Source: Artocarpus heterophyllus
Lineage: Eukaryota; Streptophyta; Magnoliopsida; Rosales; Moraceae
Reading direction: 5' to 3'
Assembly: GCA_025403435.1 (NCBI GenBank)
Contig: CM046335.1
Coordinates: 11,096,377-11,160,376 of the forward strand
Length of the DNA: 64,000 nt
The notes under the pieces were generated by a model. That model ran no database searches and was not told where the DNA came from. It saw only the letters and a program-made list of their open reading frames with translations. Made by a program: the position numbers and the translations under genes. Position 1 is the first letter of the stretch, and the number at the start of each line of letters is the position of its first letter. Positions 47,697 through 59,847 of the stretch are shown here, piece by piece.

Positions 47697-48481
47697 GTGC
47701 ACTGTTTTGTTTTATTTTGTTTAAGCAACTAGTGCGGCTCCTATGAGTTACTGAAGTATAATTAATCTGGGAAAGTCTCACCTAGCTCCACAAATTTATA
47801 TGGATGGTTCTGATTTCTTCTTGATAACATTGCTCAGAGAAAGTCACGTGACATCTCTTTTCCCTGACCTTTATATTAACCCGCTGAACTATGCAAAAAA
47901 GTCATTTATCTAATACTTGCTTAGGAGTATTCAACTGTTCTTCTTTCTCTTCTTCTTCTTGGTTTTCCCACCAATTACTTTGATTTTGGGAATGTGTCTA
48001 CTAATATACGCAAGTTGGTTTTGTATACAGCTTCTACCGTTGCTTATTTGACGCAGTAAAGGGAGGAGACATGACTCAGCTGGAACGTCACAACTTTTTA
48101 GATCTAGAATAATCCTTTTAAATTTATACTTACTAATCTTTCCTTTTTTTTTTTCTGAGGAATATATTCTTTCAATCTTTGGTTGCAGCCAGCATATAAT
48201 ATATTTTGCTCCTATTCTAAACCACACATATCCATTTTTTACACTTGGGCTATCTTGTATTTTCCCATTTTGGCTACCTAGACGAGGATGCCATCTACAG
48301 ATAGAAAAGTAAATCTCTACAGGAAAACTCCATCATTGGTTTAGGTCCAGCAGAAAAGGTCCATTTACAGTCTGTAATGACACTGGCAGCCAGTAAATTT
48401 TTTTTGACTGCCTCGCAAGTAAAGAAAAGGACAAGAAAGAGAGTAAAAAAAAGGAAGCAAAAATTGTGCATGATACATTTC

Positions 48482-48601
48482 GAGTCCGTTTTGTTCGAAT
48501 ATTTGAATAGAGTATTTGAATGAAGATTTAAATTTTTATGAGGGAAAATACTGTAGCAAAATGATTCGAATCGTGATTCAAACCACGAAACAAACAGGCT
48601 C
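48482..48601. mobile_element. Small TIR element, second MITE family
   Basis: A 120-bp unit with inverted ends GAGTCCGTTTTGTTCG and GAGCCTGTTTGTTTCG. Its core 'gaagatttaaatttttatga' also occurs near 24060-24100. Confidence 0.6.
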
Positions 48602-51062
48602 TTCATATCTGTTTGTATTTTATTTTATGACATTTGGAGCCCCTCTCAGCATTTTGTCCGCCAGGTTCCTTTATTCTCCAGATTGTAAATTTCTTTTACC
48701 CCAAGTTGTTCAGAACTTGGTTAAGATTTGAGTTTAGTATATATATATGTCGGTTGAGTTCTTCACACACATGCTGGAACGAAAATTTCATGCCAGAAGC
48801 TACTTTTGTCTCTATCGTTGGATTCAAAATTACCATTTCTTGCTGGCAGAAAATTCAGCAGATTTGCGTACGCAACCCCGTCCAAACAAGAAACAGTGAT
48901 GTTGAGTATTCCTATGCTGCATAGGTGCAGCACCATGGTCCTCTTTTTTTTTTTTTTTTTGCGCGGTAGATCTTGTATTGGTAGTTCACATTTTTAACTG
49001 TTAAATCTACGATGTGATACTCAAGTATGACCCGGGGAGATACATGCCAACTATAAGTAGAAAGCAAGAACCATTATGTAAAAAATTCCGGGGGTTACAG
49101 ATCTCTCATACTACCATCGATCGACAAAACGAAATAACTAGAAAAAGAAATAAAGTTAGAAAGCCGTATGATAGGAGGTAACTATCTTGTACGGTTCTGG
49201 GGGTAATCGGCGTACTCTGATCAGTGGGGGAATCTTTGGCTCTATCGAATATACAGGGAATTGGAGGTAGCATATCAAAAAATGCAAAAATATATAAGGT
49301 GTTTAGTATTATCAATTTTAACAAACAACTTTTAATCACTATTATGTTTTTAATTAAAATTGGTTCAAACCATTAGTTTGAACTAATGCTTTCAACATTG
49401 GCAAAGGAAGGTGGTGGTGAGTAGAGGCATTTGCTCTTATTATACAAAAAAAATTATAACAATATCCTCACTTAGTAATAAAAATATGTAATTATGTATT
49501 CTTTTCTTAATATATCTTTTTTCATAGAACAAAAGTTTTGGCTCTGCCGTTAGCTCTCAAACACTTTAGTAGTTTTCGTCATTTGATACATATTTGATAG
49601 TTGATAAATAAATATCTATCTACAGTGTATTAGGTGTTGTATTTCTTTTTTTTAATTATGTACTTCTCACTTATTCGTTATTGGTGGCCTTTGATAATTA
49701 GTTTATGTATATTTTCGGCTAAACACTAAAAAAGAGAGTACTTGTAACATATATGTAATTCACGTGACTCCCAATTGATTGCGGTTCTTATGTCTTAAAT
49801 TTCACAAAATGTCGTTGACCGTTCACGGTCAAAGGACAATGGAGTAAGTAATTACTGTCTACGAACAAAACCCTTTAATTGTTATGATATTAGATTCCCA
49901 CTTCGATTGACTCGCCTTCAACAATTGCTCTCTGGTAAGATTTGTGGTCTTCTTGACCTAAAATTCTGTGACGTTAAACACAGAAATGACCAAATCTCAA
50001 GATGGTGCACAAACACTTTGAAATCAGTGCACTCAAAATTGTGGTTTGACCGGAACATATCTGTTTTTTGTAATATTCTGAGGATTTTAAACGATGATTG
50101 GCAATATTATAACTAACTTTTTTTGGTTAAAAAATAAGAAAAAGATATCACACGTTATAGTAAAAAATAAAAAATTATTACAATGTAAAATTTTTACATG
50201 TTATAATATTTTAAACTAAAAAATTAGTTTTAACCATACTTGTCAAACACCCTAAAATTTTAAAACATATCACACCAAATATGGTGAAATCTTGAATCAT
50301 AAAATTTTTATCAATTCCATTAAATTATCATAATTTACATAATTTTTCTTAATTTGAAATGATTTTGAAGTGCTCTTTAAAGTTAAAAATTGTGTCTTGA
50401 TAAGCCAATCTTTTATATTATAGAATTGTCTAAAATTTATCGACAGCTTTATCTGTTATGTAGTAGGTTTTTTTTTAACGGTCCTGCTAGCTAGTCATTT
50501 AATGTGCTATTTGTTTTTAATGGTTCAAACAATAGTTCAAACCATTTTACTATATTGTGTTTTCTTACAAAAATTTAAATTTGTGTTCAAACTTTCATTT
50601 TAAACCTCTGAATCTAAAGGGCACTTATACGTGACAATTATGTGTAAAATCTTGTGCTCCAAAATGCCATTGTATCTGTTTTTCCCGTCAAGCAAATGCT
50701 GAGGTATACCAATTACAAGCTAAAAACAACAAATACAATTACATTAGGGCTTGCAGCATATAATTTATATGAACAATGTGAATTTACTGTCTGAGTCATA
50801 TCTCTGAAGTGTGAGACCAATTATAAAGGGAGAAAATTATATATAGAGATCAGTGCTATAGTGGTATTTCTGAAGAATTGTACAAGAATGCACGTGGTGT
50901 GGGGAAGGAAGAGGTGACAATAAAATTTGGCTTTATCAAAGTTTCAACTTCTAACAGTTTTTCACACGACTCCAGGAGAGTTGATATTAATTAAAATCTC
51001 ACTAATAATGATCAATTAGTTGAAAACTATCTCCCACACCCCTAACTACCAAAACTGATTGT
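48602..51062. other. Intergenic region with MITE debris, no supported gene
   Basis: Contains a T-run (48945-48960), a diverged MITE-like stretch at about 49292-49395 ('aaggtgtttagtattatc') and one at 50115-50255. No protein or RNA gene is convincing. Confidence 0.4.
50115..50255. mobile_element. MITE of the common family, AT-drifted
   Basis: The core 'tatcacacgttatagtaaaa' and 'aaatttttacatgttataat' and the end 'ttgtcaaacaccctaaa' identify the family. Confidence 0.5.
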
Positions 51063-51064
51063 TG

Positions 51065-51074
51065 TATAAATATA
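51065..51074 (+). promoter_or_regulatory. TATA box of the broken GST gene
   Basis: TATAAATATA lies about 105 bp before the former start codon. The intact GST has the same spacing and almost the same sequence at 60976-60989. Confidence 0.5.
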
Positions 51075-52125
51075 GGAACTTACTTCTGGCTATGTGTCCA
51101 CACCAACAATTTCATCCATAAAGCAACTCTCTCTCTATCCAAACTCCTTATTTTTTACGTACATAAATATGGTGCTCCAGCTGCATGGTCTCCCCATGTC
51201 AACATGCACAACTCGTGTGATGGTTTGCCTCCATGAAAAAGGTCTTGATTTCGAGCTCGTCCCGGTTGACCTTTTCGCCCGCGAAAACAAGCAGCCTCTT
51301 TTCCTTGCAAAGAATGTAAATCTCCTTCTCAAAACTTCACCCTAATTTCGTCGCTATAAATCATATACACCTTCACTTCTTTGTCTATATTAATTTAGCA
51401 TGATATCTAGTGATATAACACAAATCCATTAGTACTAATCTAGAGTTTTAATTCCAAATTCATTTTTGCAGCCGATTGGCCAGGTTCCAGTACTAGAAGA
51501 TGGAGACCACATACTTTTCGGTAATTAAGCACCCTTTTGCTTCCAACTTAAACAATGCTAGCAACAATTTTGTTGTCCATTATCACATGTTAATAAAAAG
51601 TGGATTCTACACTATATTTTTACAGCTAGAATCCACTTTAGCACCACATTTAATAAAAAAGGAATTCTATTTCTGGGGGTTTTATGTTACGAAACTTACT
51701 TTTCATTAACAAGTGGTGTTCAATATCACCGGTGTTAAACTTGTTTAGACAATAAGTTAATTTCGATTCTCTTTATTTGTTTATATATATATATATTTAC
51801 CAGAATCCAGGGCCATAACTGCATATCTGGCCGAGAATTACAAGGAGTCAGGAACCGACCTGATTCGGTACGAAAACTTGAACGAATCTGCGGTCGTCAA
51901 GGTCTGGTCAGAGGTTGAGTCACATGAGTAAGACCACGTGATATCTCAGATAGTGCACCAGCACTTTGTAGCCCCCATGATCGGCAAGACCTCGGATCAG
52001 ACGGTGATCGATGATAATCTAGAGAAGCTGGGGAAGGTTTTGGGAGTGTACGAGACCAAGCCGACGATTCCTTCAGCTTGGCTGATCTCCACCACTTGCC
52101 TTACACTTTCTGACTTCATGAAGAC

Positions 52126-54157
52126 TGTTGGAAACAAAGTGCGCAGCGGAATTTTTAAAAATTTTTCATCAGAGTATTTTCCAAAACACAAGTTTGACAT
52201 GTTATATGTATAAATTAAACAGATCTTACTAACCTCAGTGTGCCGAAGAACCTCCGCAACCTGTGTAGAGAAGTAACGTTCCAGAATAGCCTCAACCAAC
52301 TAGTCTTCTTTGCTATTCTCTATCCACAACCGGAGTGAGTGTGGGCTCACACGTACAGCTCTTCCACCGGTGACTCTCCTTCCAACCAACAGAGAGAACC
52401 CAAAGCTAGTGCTCGTGATTTGTGAACAAAAGCTCTCAGGGAGTTTTCAGATGCTCACTAGAAGAGTATCACTCTTAATCTTTCAAATTGATCTGAGTGA
52501 ATCATGAGACTCACTCCTTTTATACCTATCGGTCCTGGGGTCAGTCCATATCATATTAGGTCTCAAAAACTCGAAACAGAATCAAGTTCGGATCAATATC
52601 TGATAAGATCCGCGTGAAAATGCGTAATCTTATCTCCCGCTGATCGGCAGGCCGAACTGTCTGATCGGTAGGCCGAACAGGCCAGTTTGGCAGGCCGAAC
52701 ACGTCTTCCAGTAGGCCGAACTCCAGAGAAAAAATCTCCACGAATCTTTTATTTTCCACCCGAGATTCTAAAAGATAAAGTCTCAGTTTTGATTCAAATA
52801 ACCCAATAGAGAAGATATCTGATGAAAACAAACTTTATCAAGATAATCTCTAAGAAAATAAATCAATTCACAATAATTCTACAAGTTTATCTTGATCTAA
52901 TTTATCCAAAATTTAATCAACCGATAAACAGACAAGAATTATCTGATCACAATAATTCAACAAGTTTATCTTGAACTAATTTCTTACAAAATTAATTCAA
53001 CCAATAAACAGACATGAATTATTTTATTCTTACAAATTTTAAACCAATCTGATAAATCCGACATAAGTCACTAATTATTGGAAAAGCACGCCGTGTCGTT
53101 ACAGGATTTTGTGAGCTAGTAAAGGGGACCAAAATGGACCTATAAAGTTCAAGCTCACGATAATTATGAAACCCGATATTCCAGATATATATTTTATAAT
53201 TATCAACTCCAACGCTACTCTACTAAAAGCTTGGAGCTGCACTCTCGAACTTTAGAGAATTACGAAGCTCGTGTAGCTAAGTCTCCATGACATATCATAG
53301 TGTATCGTATCCCCATATGATCATCCATAATCGGCTTAAGGACAAATTTTGTCTTACCTTCTCGATTATTTTTATCTTACGTTCCATTGTCTCACCATTA
53401 GAAAACTTACCATCTAAGATAGTATATCATTCGGTTACACCTGTGTATCCAAATGGTTGAGCGCTCTAGTTTTCTAATTACAGGACAACGCATATAAGAG
53501 GATATCATTACTCCTAAAGAGGAGCTATGGATTTCATATCTATGAATAACAAGTCTATGCTATCAAGAGTCATGGCTCCAACGTACCGGCATGTATACCA
53601 CTATAGAGATGTGGGAGTCACCCATTGGTACATCAAAAGACACAAGTCGAGACGACGGGCTCACTATTAATCTCAGGATTAAGATACAATACAAATGACT
53701 GTCTAAAGTGAATCGATTTGCCAAGACAGAATTATTAATCCAAATCAATTCACTTTATGTCCCGATCCAACACATCGTCACCTATGACAACGTGCCAATG
53801 TTTCTATTCACGAAGTCCAACTCCGATGGCCAAGACAAACCATCTCCCAAAAGGGATATAGACAACATAACAATCTTTACATGAATAAAGCACCCAACTT
53901 TATTCCCTTGATTGCGGATCATATGTTTTAGACCATCCCCTTAAGAATCGTGTCTACCGCATTATCATCCCATCATATGCCCAATTCTTAAGGTTTAGAT
54001 TGACAGTCTCAGACTACTGTTTGCTTATCATACATTCAACAAATATGAACGTAAAGAGGACAAGATTTGGTATATATAAATGAATAAATTCTTTATTGAT
54101 AAAAATGTCTCCAAAAACGTATTACATTTTTACTCCTTAGGGCATACATGTCTAACA
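52126..54157 (-). mobile_element. Solo LTR, 2.03 kb, inserted in GST exon 3
   Basis: On the minus strand the element runs from TGTTAGACATGTATGCCC to GCGCACTTTGTTTCCAACA. AAGAC flanks both sides (52121-52125 and 54158-54162). It has TG...CA ends and no coding domains. A cluster of four GGCAGGCCGAAC-like motifs lies at 52640-52720. The rest resembles long LTRs of plant retrotransposons, but its superfamily cannot be told without internal domains. Confidence 0.75.
52640..52720. repeat. GGCAGGCCGAAC motif cluster
   Basis: Four units (TCGGCAGGCCGAACTG, TCGGTAGGCCGAACAG, TTGGCAGGCCGAACAC, CAGTAGGCCGAACTCC) in about 80 bp. They match the motif in the solo LTR family at 31867 and 54193, although the rest of the sequence differs. 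Confidence 0.85.
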
Positions 54158-55359
54158 AAGACTCTGTGGATTTCGCTCCTCAACGATCGCCCTGTCACGC
54201 CCCGGAGTACGGGAGGTGACGTGACGGATTATTTAAAACAATTAAAGGAGAATTTAATTAAAATCAAGAGTTTAAGGGTTGGATTAAATATAAAATGTGA
54301 GGTTCTTTAAAACAACACCTTATAAAAGAGTTCATATACATTAGGCAATTGAAATCATTAAACGAATAATAATAAAACAATAAAGTCGCGAGTATGGGTC
54401 CCACAGACCCACAACTTGTGCACACACATGGTACTGACAATATCATAAATACAATCACAGTCCAAGTACAAGTAAAGTTAAAATCTTACATGCCTTGATT
54501 TAAATAATACAAATAAATTTACTAATTCCTCTATTGCTCCTGGGTCCTGTCCGTTGAATCTTCTCCAAACCTAAATGGAAAACCACCTAGAGGGGGAAAT
54601 TTAAAACAAATAAAACGTGAGCGAAAGGCTCAGTAGGACTATGTTGGATAAAATAATTTAATTTAAAGAAACCTTTCATTATTCAGGAATTATTTAAAAG
54701 AAACCTTAAATGAGTAAATAAATGAATAAATTTGAGTAAAACCGTCCTTACCCAGAACAGTTTACTCGTACAACCAGTAATACCATTTTCCTTTCCTAGG
54801 CAAACCATAATAATATCACCACCGTAGTGGCCCAGCTGGGTTTCGGGACTTGCCCCCAAGGTCGATCGCTATACGACCCGATCTCTGATATGGCATCATG
54901 CCTATATGTTTATTATCATCATCATTCAAAACCCAATTACCGAGTATTGTCATTTACATTCATTATGAAGTTCATTTCAGTTCACGGTATATTAAAATGT
55001 AACCGATAAATTCATTTTTAAACAACCGTTGAAAACATTTTATTAGAAATCCTTTTCAAAGCCAAATCATTTTGAAACTAGGCTACCAAGGAAATGGGAT
55101 AGAAGTCCTACCTCAATACTCATGCCGGTGCCCTACACCGTAATCCCGGTCCGCTATACGTTAGCTCCACGAAACCACGAACAATCCTAGATACAAACTA
55201 AGTCGATCAATATCTAGTTCGAGACATTCTATGTTGCTAAACTATTTCATGATTTCCTAGTGTGCCATTTGTATCTTTAAAATCATTCTATAAGGTTGGA
55301 ATTTAAATCGGGGTTCAAAACAGTGAAAAGCGGGTGAAAAATCACAAAATTTTCATGCT

Positions 55360-55510
55360 TCGGCCGGCCAAACTATGCAGTTCGGCCTGCCGGAAGCCAA
55401 GTTCGGTCGGCCGAACATTCTCAAGTTCGGCCTGCCGGAGAGATGAACACTGGTCTGCCGATCCCTTAATCCGGCCTGCCGAACACGTGATCCGGCCTGC
55501 CGAACTGAAA
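55360..55510. repeat. Cluster of GGCAGGCCGAA motifs in solo LTR copy 2
   Basis: Seven or so units, here mostly as the complement TTCGGCCTGCCG with variants, matching the cluster of copy 1. Confidence 0.85.
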
Positions 55511-56009
55511 AAACCCAGAAATCCAGCCACGGGTTTTCGATTCCCCCAAAATTCAAATCTTCATTTTAACCTGTTTTTTTCAAATCATAGGCATGGAAAA
55601 CAATCATAGTTGATAGAAAAACATACTAGAACACATTTAACTCATTTAAACAAGATTTAAACTAAAAAATCTCAAAAAATCCAAAAATGAGAAAATAGAG
55701 AGAAAAATGAAAAATCTTGAATCCAATTCGTTTTTCTTCAATCTAAGCTTAGATTCTAGTTGTTCTAAGTTCATTTAACTCAAATCAAAGGTTTTCTAAG
55801 TCCAAGCAAACCTAGATTTTCAAAAATGCACAAAATTGAAAATTTTGGAAAAAGTTTAGAATTTCAAAACTAACCTCGAATCGAAGCTTCAATCCGTGTT
55901 CTCGGTTGCCAAATCACGTTCCCGAGCTTCCTCCTTGCTAACCCGAAGCTTGGATTCGAATTTGATTCAAAAATTTGAGAGAGAAGTTGAGAGAGAACGA
56001 GAGAGTCTC

Positions 56010-56010
<1 letters not shown>

Positions 56011-56057
<47 letters not shown>
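56011..56057. repeat. (GA)n microsatellite
   Basis: Uninterrupted GA dinucleotide run of about 47 bp inside the solo LTR. Confidence 0.9.
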
Positions 56058-56059
<2 letters not shown>

Positions 56060-56462
56060 AGGGAGAGTGAGGAGAGAGGAGGAAGAGAGAGAATAAATAG
56101 AGAGAAACGGTAGACGGTTTTACTGTGCGAAAATCATGTGTCACCTACGGTTTTGTAAAACGGAATATTTTTAACATTTTACAAATTGTTGTGTTTTAAA
56201 ACTCAAAACATCATTTTAAAACAATAAAAAATCATTTGGATTCATCAAATTAACAAAACAACCAAAAATTCAAAACCCAACCAAGTAATTAAATTAATGT
56301 TAAAACATTAATTATGGCACACTAATTCATCATTTATATTACAATAACATTAAATAAATTCAGGGCGTTACACGCTCACACGTTAAGGCTTGGTGGGACG
56401 ACATCTCTTCAAGGCCTGCGTTTGAGAAGGTGGCTGTGGGGATGGTTATTGGTCAGAAATGA

Positions 56463-58563
56463 AGATCGTGCGGTTTAATTTTTTTGGAGTTGTGAATGAT
56501 CTGATCTTTTCGTTAATATATAGTTAAGCTTAACTTGGAGTAATTTGAAAGGAGAAAAGATATATATATATATATATATATATATTTTGTTTGTTTGATT
56601 TAGTTGTCTTTTTATACAGTGTGTTATGTGAAGACTTGCAAGGTGACATGGTTATATCCTTAATATATGCTTATTTTAATGTCCATTTTATCAAACAAGT
56701 ATGAATTATTCTTAATTGTCTTGATATTATAATATTCACTTTTTTATTTTCCCTTGCAAGTAGTGAAAAGGCAAATCTTTAAATATTTCAACAAAATTGT
56801 TTAGCCTGGGAAGAAATTCAATAACAACTTCAAACTTGCATCTTCATACAAAACCTCGCAACCTCTCTTTACACAAAAATCCCTTTACACAATTGCTTGT
56901 ATCCCTCTTGTCACTAATCTTTCTCTTTCTTTTCACTACTCTAGCCATCTAAACATATTTATAGGTATCAATGGGTCACAATATTAACTCACAATGACAA
57001 CTTCACCTATATAATAAAAATGTTGGGTGTTTAAAATCAATCCTAAAAGAGTAACTTATTAGGAAGAGTAAATAAAGTCCTTATAAACTCATTCTTGATT
57101 GATTCGATTCTATGTTTCGCTAGTTTGGAATTTTGTTTGTACTTTCACAACCAAAAATTCAACTATATTAACAACCAAAAATTCAAGATGCATACCCTAT
57201 TAAACACAAACTTATATAAGAGAGAAAAGAATGAGAATAGTTAAACAAATAGCATAATCTTACTAGTCATGTAGAATATAGAAAAAATAAAAATACTTTA
57301 TACATAACGCAAATAAAAATTATTATAATAATTGTTACGTAATTTTTTAGCATAAAACGCAAAAATCATTAGAATTATTACTACGTAATTTTGTTATTCT
57401 AAAAAAAATGTTACATTTCGATTTATGCACATAAAACATGTATGTAACAATGACTATAACATGAAAATAACAATAAACCCAAAAGGCTACATCAAAATAA
57501 TAAAAAAACACTAACTACTCAAAACAAACATCATCATCCTATCAGCAATTAAAAATGCAAAACATCGTTGACATAACAAACGAGGCTAACCTCAGCAAAT
57601 GACAATAAGCGAACAAGGATAAACATAAGGTTATTTTCATAGATACTTTCAAAGTATGTACCCTAAATATCACCCGGATGATAGAAAATTATTCAAACTG
57701 CCCCCTTGATTCAATTCTGCTTATAACCCGGATAGAGTTGTTGACATGGCATGAATTAAAAAACTATTTTAAACCAATGAATGTAATTAAATACATAAAA
57801 ATAAAAAATACCTCAATTAATATTAGTCATTGATCTAACTATGCTCAATGTTAACCCCCAATTCCTTTTAGAATAAACCAAAGACAACAACCCATAAGAA
57901 AACGCTAAAAGCCTCCCCTCTACGCCCCCAATGGTGGGATATTACATTTTAAACTGTGTGATACGCATACTATTTTTTAAAGTAATTTTGACTAGATCAA
58001 ACTTTTAAAATTATTATTAAATAAAACAAATTGAAAAACTACAAACCTAAATTGCTTTTTTTTTTTTTGTTAAATCTTAAAAAAAACGGTAATTACATCT
58101 AAACTACACGACTTTTGTTAGGGTTGTAAAAAAATTGAAAAGCAAACGGCATTGAAACAGACCGACCAAAAACATTAGTGCCACATCAAATCGATATTGA
58201 CCAAACCTGACATTGATGGGTAGTTTGGTCCTTGACTGTGAGGTTTAAACCTTTCATACTAAAGAAATAAGCATATGCTTTTACGGCTTTAACAATGATT
58301 CATGGGAGAAGTATGTGAGAGTAATGTCCCTTGGATGATCTATATCCTAAAATTAGGCGCTAATGAGGAGATCGACCTATCCACATGGCTAAGAGCGGCC
58401 TCCTTTGTACAAAGGACAAAACGAGTATAAAGAGATTCATAGTCATGGTTTTTTTTTTTGTAGGATCAGTAGATTTTTGTTGTCAATCACATTGAAGAAG
58501 CATCGTGAATGAGGCATACATAAAGTGGAGATAAGCCTTGTGAGGCTAATCTACAATATTATT
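56463..58563. other. Intergenic, no supported gene
   Basis: A TA microsatellite (about 56560-56584) lies just after the GST pseudogene. The region 56800-57300 ('gaagaaattcaataacaac' onward) has an LTR-like look, but no ends can be placed. The rest is AT-rich. Confidence 0.35.
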
Positions 58564-58747
58564 AAGGTGTTTGAAAAGATGATAAAAATTAATAGTAAAA
58601 ATTATTTTTATTGTATCATATATGAGAGTTTTATATTATAATATAGTTTTTTATTGTTTTTATAATATATAAAAACTTTATATTATTTATAATTAAAATT
58701 ATAGTAAAAATTAAGTGGTTTTTATCACTATCAAACAACCCCCCTTA
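58564..58747. mobile_element. MITE of the common family
   Basis: Starts AAGGTGTTTGAAAAGATG and ends 'tatcaaacaacccccctta', with 'tatgagagttttatattata' in the core. Confidence 0.6.
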
Positions 58748-59094
58748 TACATCGCAGGTAAACAACAACGTGTTTGGTTTCTTTCACATAATAAATGTGG
58801 AAAAGTCAAAAAAAGGACAATCACGCGTTAAAATTCTATCTAGCAGAAAAATTATTAAATGGAGTTAGGTTGGACTGAATTTTGCGTTCAAATGGACAGT
58901 ACATGTGTGTGTGTGCACGCTTTCCTAGGTTCTTTTAATGCGCACTCGTCCCATTGCTTAATTGTTGTCGATAGCAGGGCGCAGCAGGGCATGTGGCTCC
59001 GGAGGCACTTTCGTTAAATTCTTAAATTATAAGAGTTAATTATAAAATTATACTTTTATTATGAGGGCGTAACAAGAGAAATAGAATTAAAAGT

Positions 59095-59556
59095 ATTGTT
59101 AGCAGTACTAATAGTGTGGCAAGAAGCTGGACTCCGTGGGCAACGTCCACGGCATTAAGATTGATTTCATTGATACTGCAAATGCTTTGGATGCTTTGGA
59201 TGCTTTTGATTGGCCTCTCTTTGTGGTGGAATCTGACGCTAAGGTGGCTGTGGAGGCTTTAACTTTAGCTAAACCACCGTCAGTGGATGGCCCATCCTAC
59301 TTTTTTTAATGTTCTTAGCTTGTTAAAGTCTAGCTCTTGTTTTTGCTTTGATCTGGACTCCTAGATCCAATAACACGGCAGCGCATGAGGCTGCCAAGTG
59401 GTCTATTCTAACAGTATTTTAGTATTCTTGGCTTGTCCAAAGTTTTCTGGTCTACGTGATCTAGGGGAAATTGCCACCCGGTGGCAACTGCCATTGTGGC
59501 TGATTAATAATAAATCCAGGTTTACTTGAGCGACAAAATAATAATAATAATAATAA
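59095..59556 (+). pseudogene. LINE 3' end with RNase H-like remnant and (TAA)n tail
   Basis: In shifting frames the plus strand reads WPLFVVESDAKVAVEAL and NNTAAHEAAKW, the pattern of the RNase H-like (RVT_3) domain at the end of plant LINE ORF2 proteins. A short 3' untranslated piece follows ('ttacttgagcgacaaaataa') and then a TAA repeat at 59536-59556, as at LINE 3' ends. Everything upstream is missing, consistent with 5' truncation on insertion. Confidence 0.65.
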
Positions 59557-59579
59557 AATTACTATTAAAATATTTCACA

Positions 59580-59847
59580 AACATAACTAAAATTATCTTT
59601 TTTGTTAAAAATAATATAAAACTTTAACATATTACAGTAAAAAAATAAAAATTATTATAGTATAAAATTTTTATATATTGTAGTATTTAAATCTAAAAGG
59701 TTGGTTGTAATCATGTTTATCAAACACCCTAAAAGCACATAAGAGCTTTACGTTATAGCATACTTTTACTTTACATAGTAGCATATGAGAGCTTTACAGT
59801 GAATGAATTGGAACTGATAAGTTGGAAGAGTTTGCCAAACACCTTAT
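59580..59847. mobile_element. Two adjacent MITEs of the common family
   Basis: One is about 59580-59731, ending 'atcaaacaccct'. The second is about 59735-59847, with 'cataagagctttacgttata' and ending 'gccaaacacctta'. Both lie directly downstream of the LINE tail. Confidence 0.5.

Larger units (their letters stand above)
43473..48112 (+). pseudogene. ATG18 (PROPPIN, WD-repeat autophagy protein) pseudogene
   Basis: ATG18 proteins bind PI3P through WD-repeat propellers and act in autophagosome formation. Exon-like parts: 43473-44245 (RIQIYSPNPNSAI...; NPFAKIYRYNRGG; PPNKVKLWCD; NPRGLCAASE; RRTKYVQAHESDIACL; ASTKGTLVRVFQT), 46798-46974 ([15 protein letters not shown], the RRG lipid-binding motif, then [14 protein letters not shown]), 47413-47539 ([16 protein letters not shown]) and 48031-48112 (FYRCLFDAVKGGDMTQLE...HNFL, stop). 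Lesions: frameshift near 43640-43660, TAG at 44030-44032, damaged splice donors after exons 2 and 3, and a 2.5-kb intron stuffed with elements. The introns show it is a decayed gene copy and not a retrocopy. Confidence 0.85.
54193..56372 (-). mobile_element. Solo LTR, 2.18 kb, copy 2 of the 31867 family
   Basis: Inverted copy of 31867-34032: it runs TGTCACGCCCCGGAGTACGG to TTCAGGGCGTTACA on the plus strand. The flanks are CGCCC (54188-54192) and CGCTC (56373-56377), a 5-bp duplication with one change. It inserted 30 bp downstream of the other solo LTR, in the same GST exon. A (GA)n tract at 56011-56057 is much longer than the matching CT-rich block of copy 1. Confidence 0.8.
51169..56462 (+). 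pseudogene. Phi-class glutathione S-transferase pseudogene with two solo LTR insertions
   Basis: Exon 1 (51169-51315) starts MVLQLHGLPMSTCTTRV with the catalytic-type serine. Exon 2 (51472-51520) is PIGQVPVLEDGDH. Exon 3 starts at 51804 with ESRAITAYLAENY. The exon structure equals that of the intact GST at 61112. Lesions in exon 3: a TAA stop after VWSEVESHE (near 51931), loss of about 30 nt before SFSLADLHHLP that shifts the frame, a 1-nt insertion before FMKT, a 2.0-kb solo LTR at 52126-54157 (AAGAC duplicated) and a 2.2-kb solo LTR at 54193-56372 (CGCYC duplicated). Removing both insertions restores one frame through DFMKT, LWISLLNDR and SHVKAWWDDISSRPAFEKV to a stop at 56460. Confidence 0.92.

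Noticed and set aside
53440..53510. tRNA-like stretch with 'aatggttgagcgctctag'
   Set aside because: It has A-box-like words only; no anticodon stem or T-arm can be folded, and it lies within a solo LTR.
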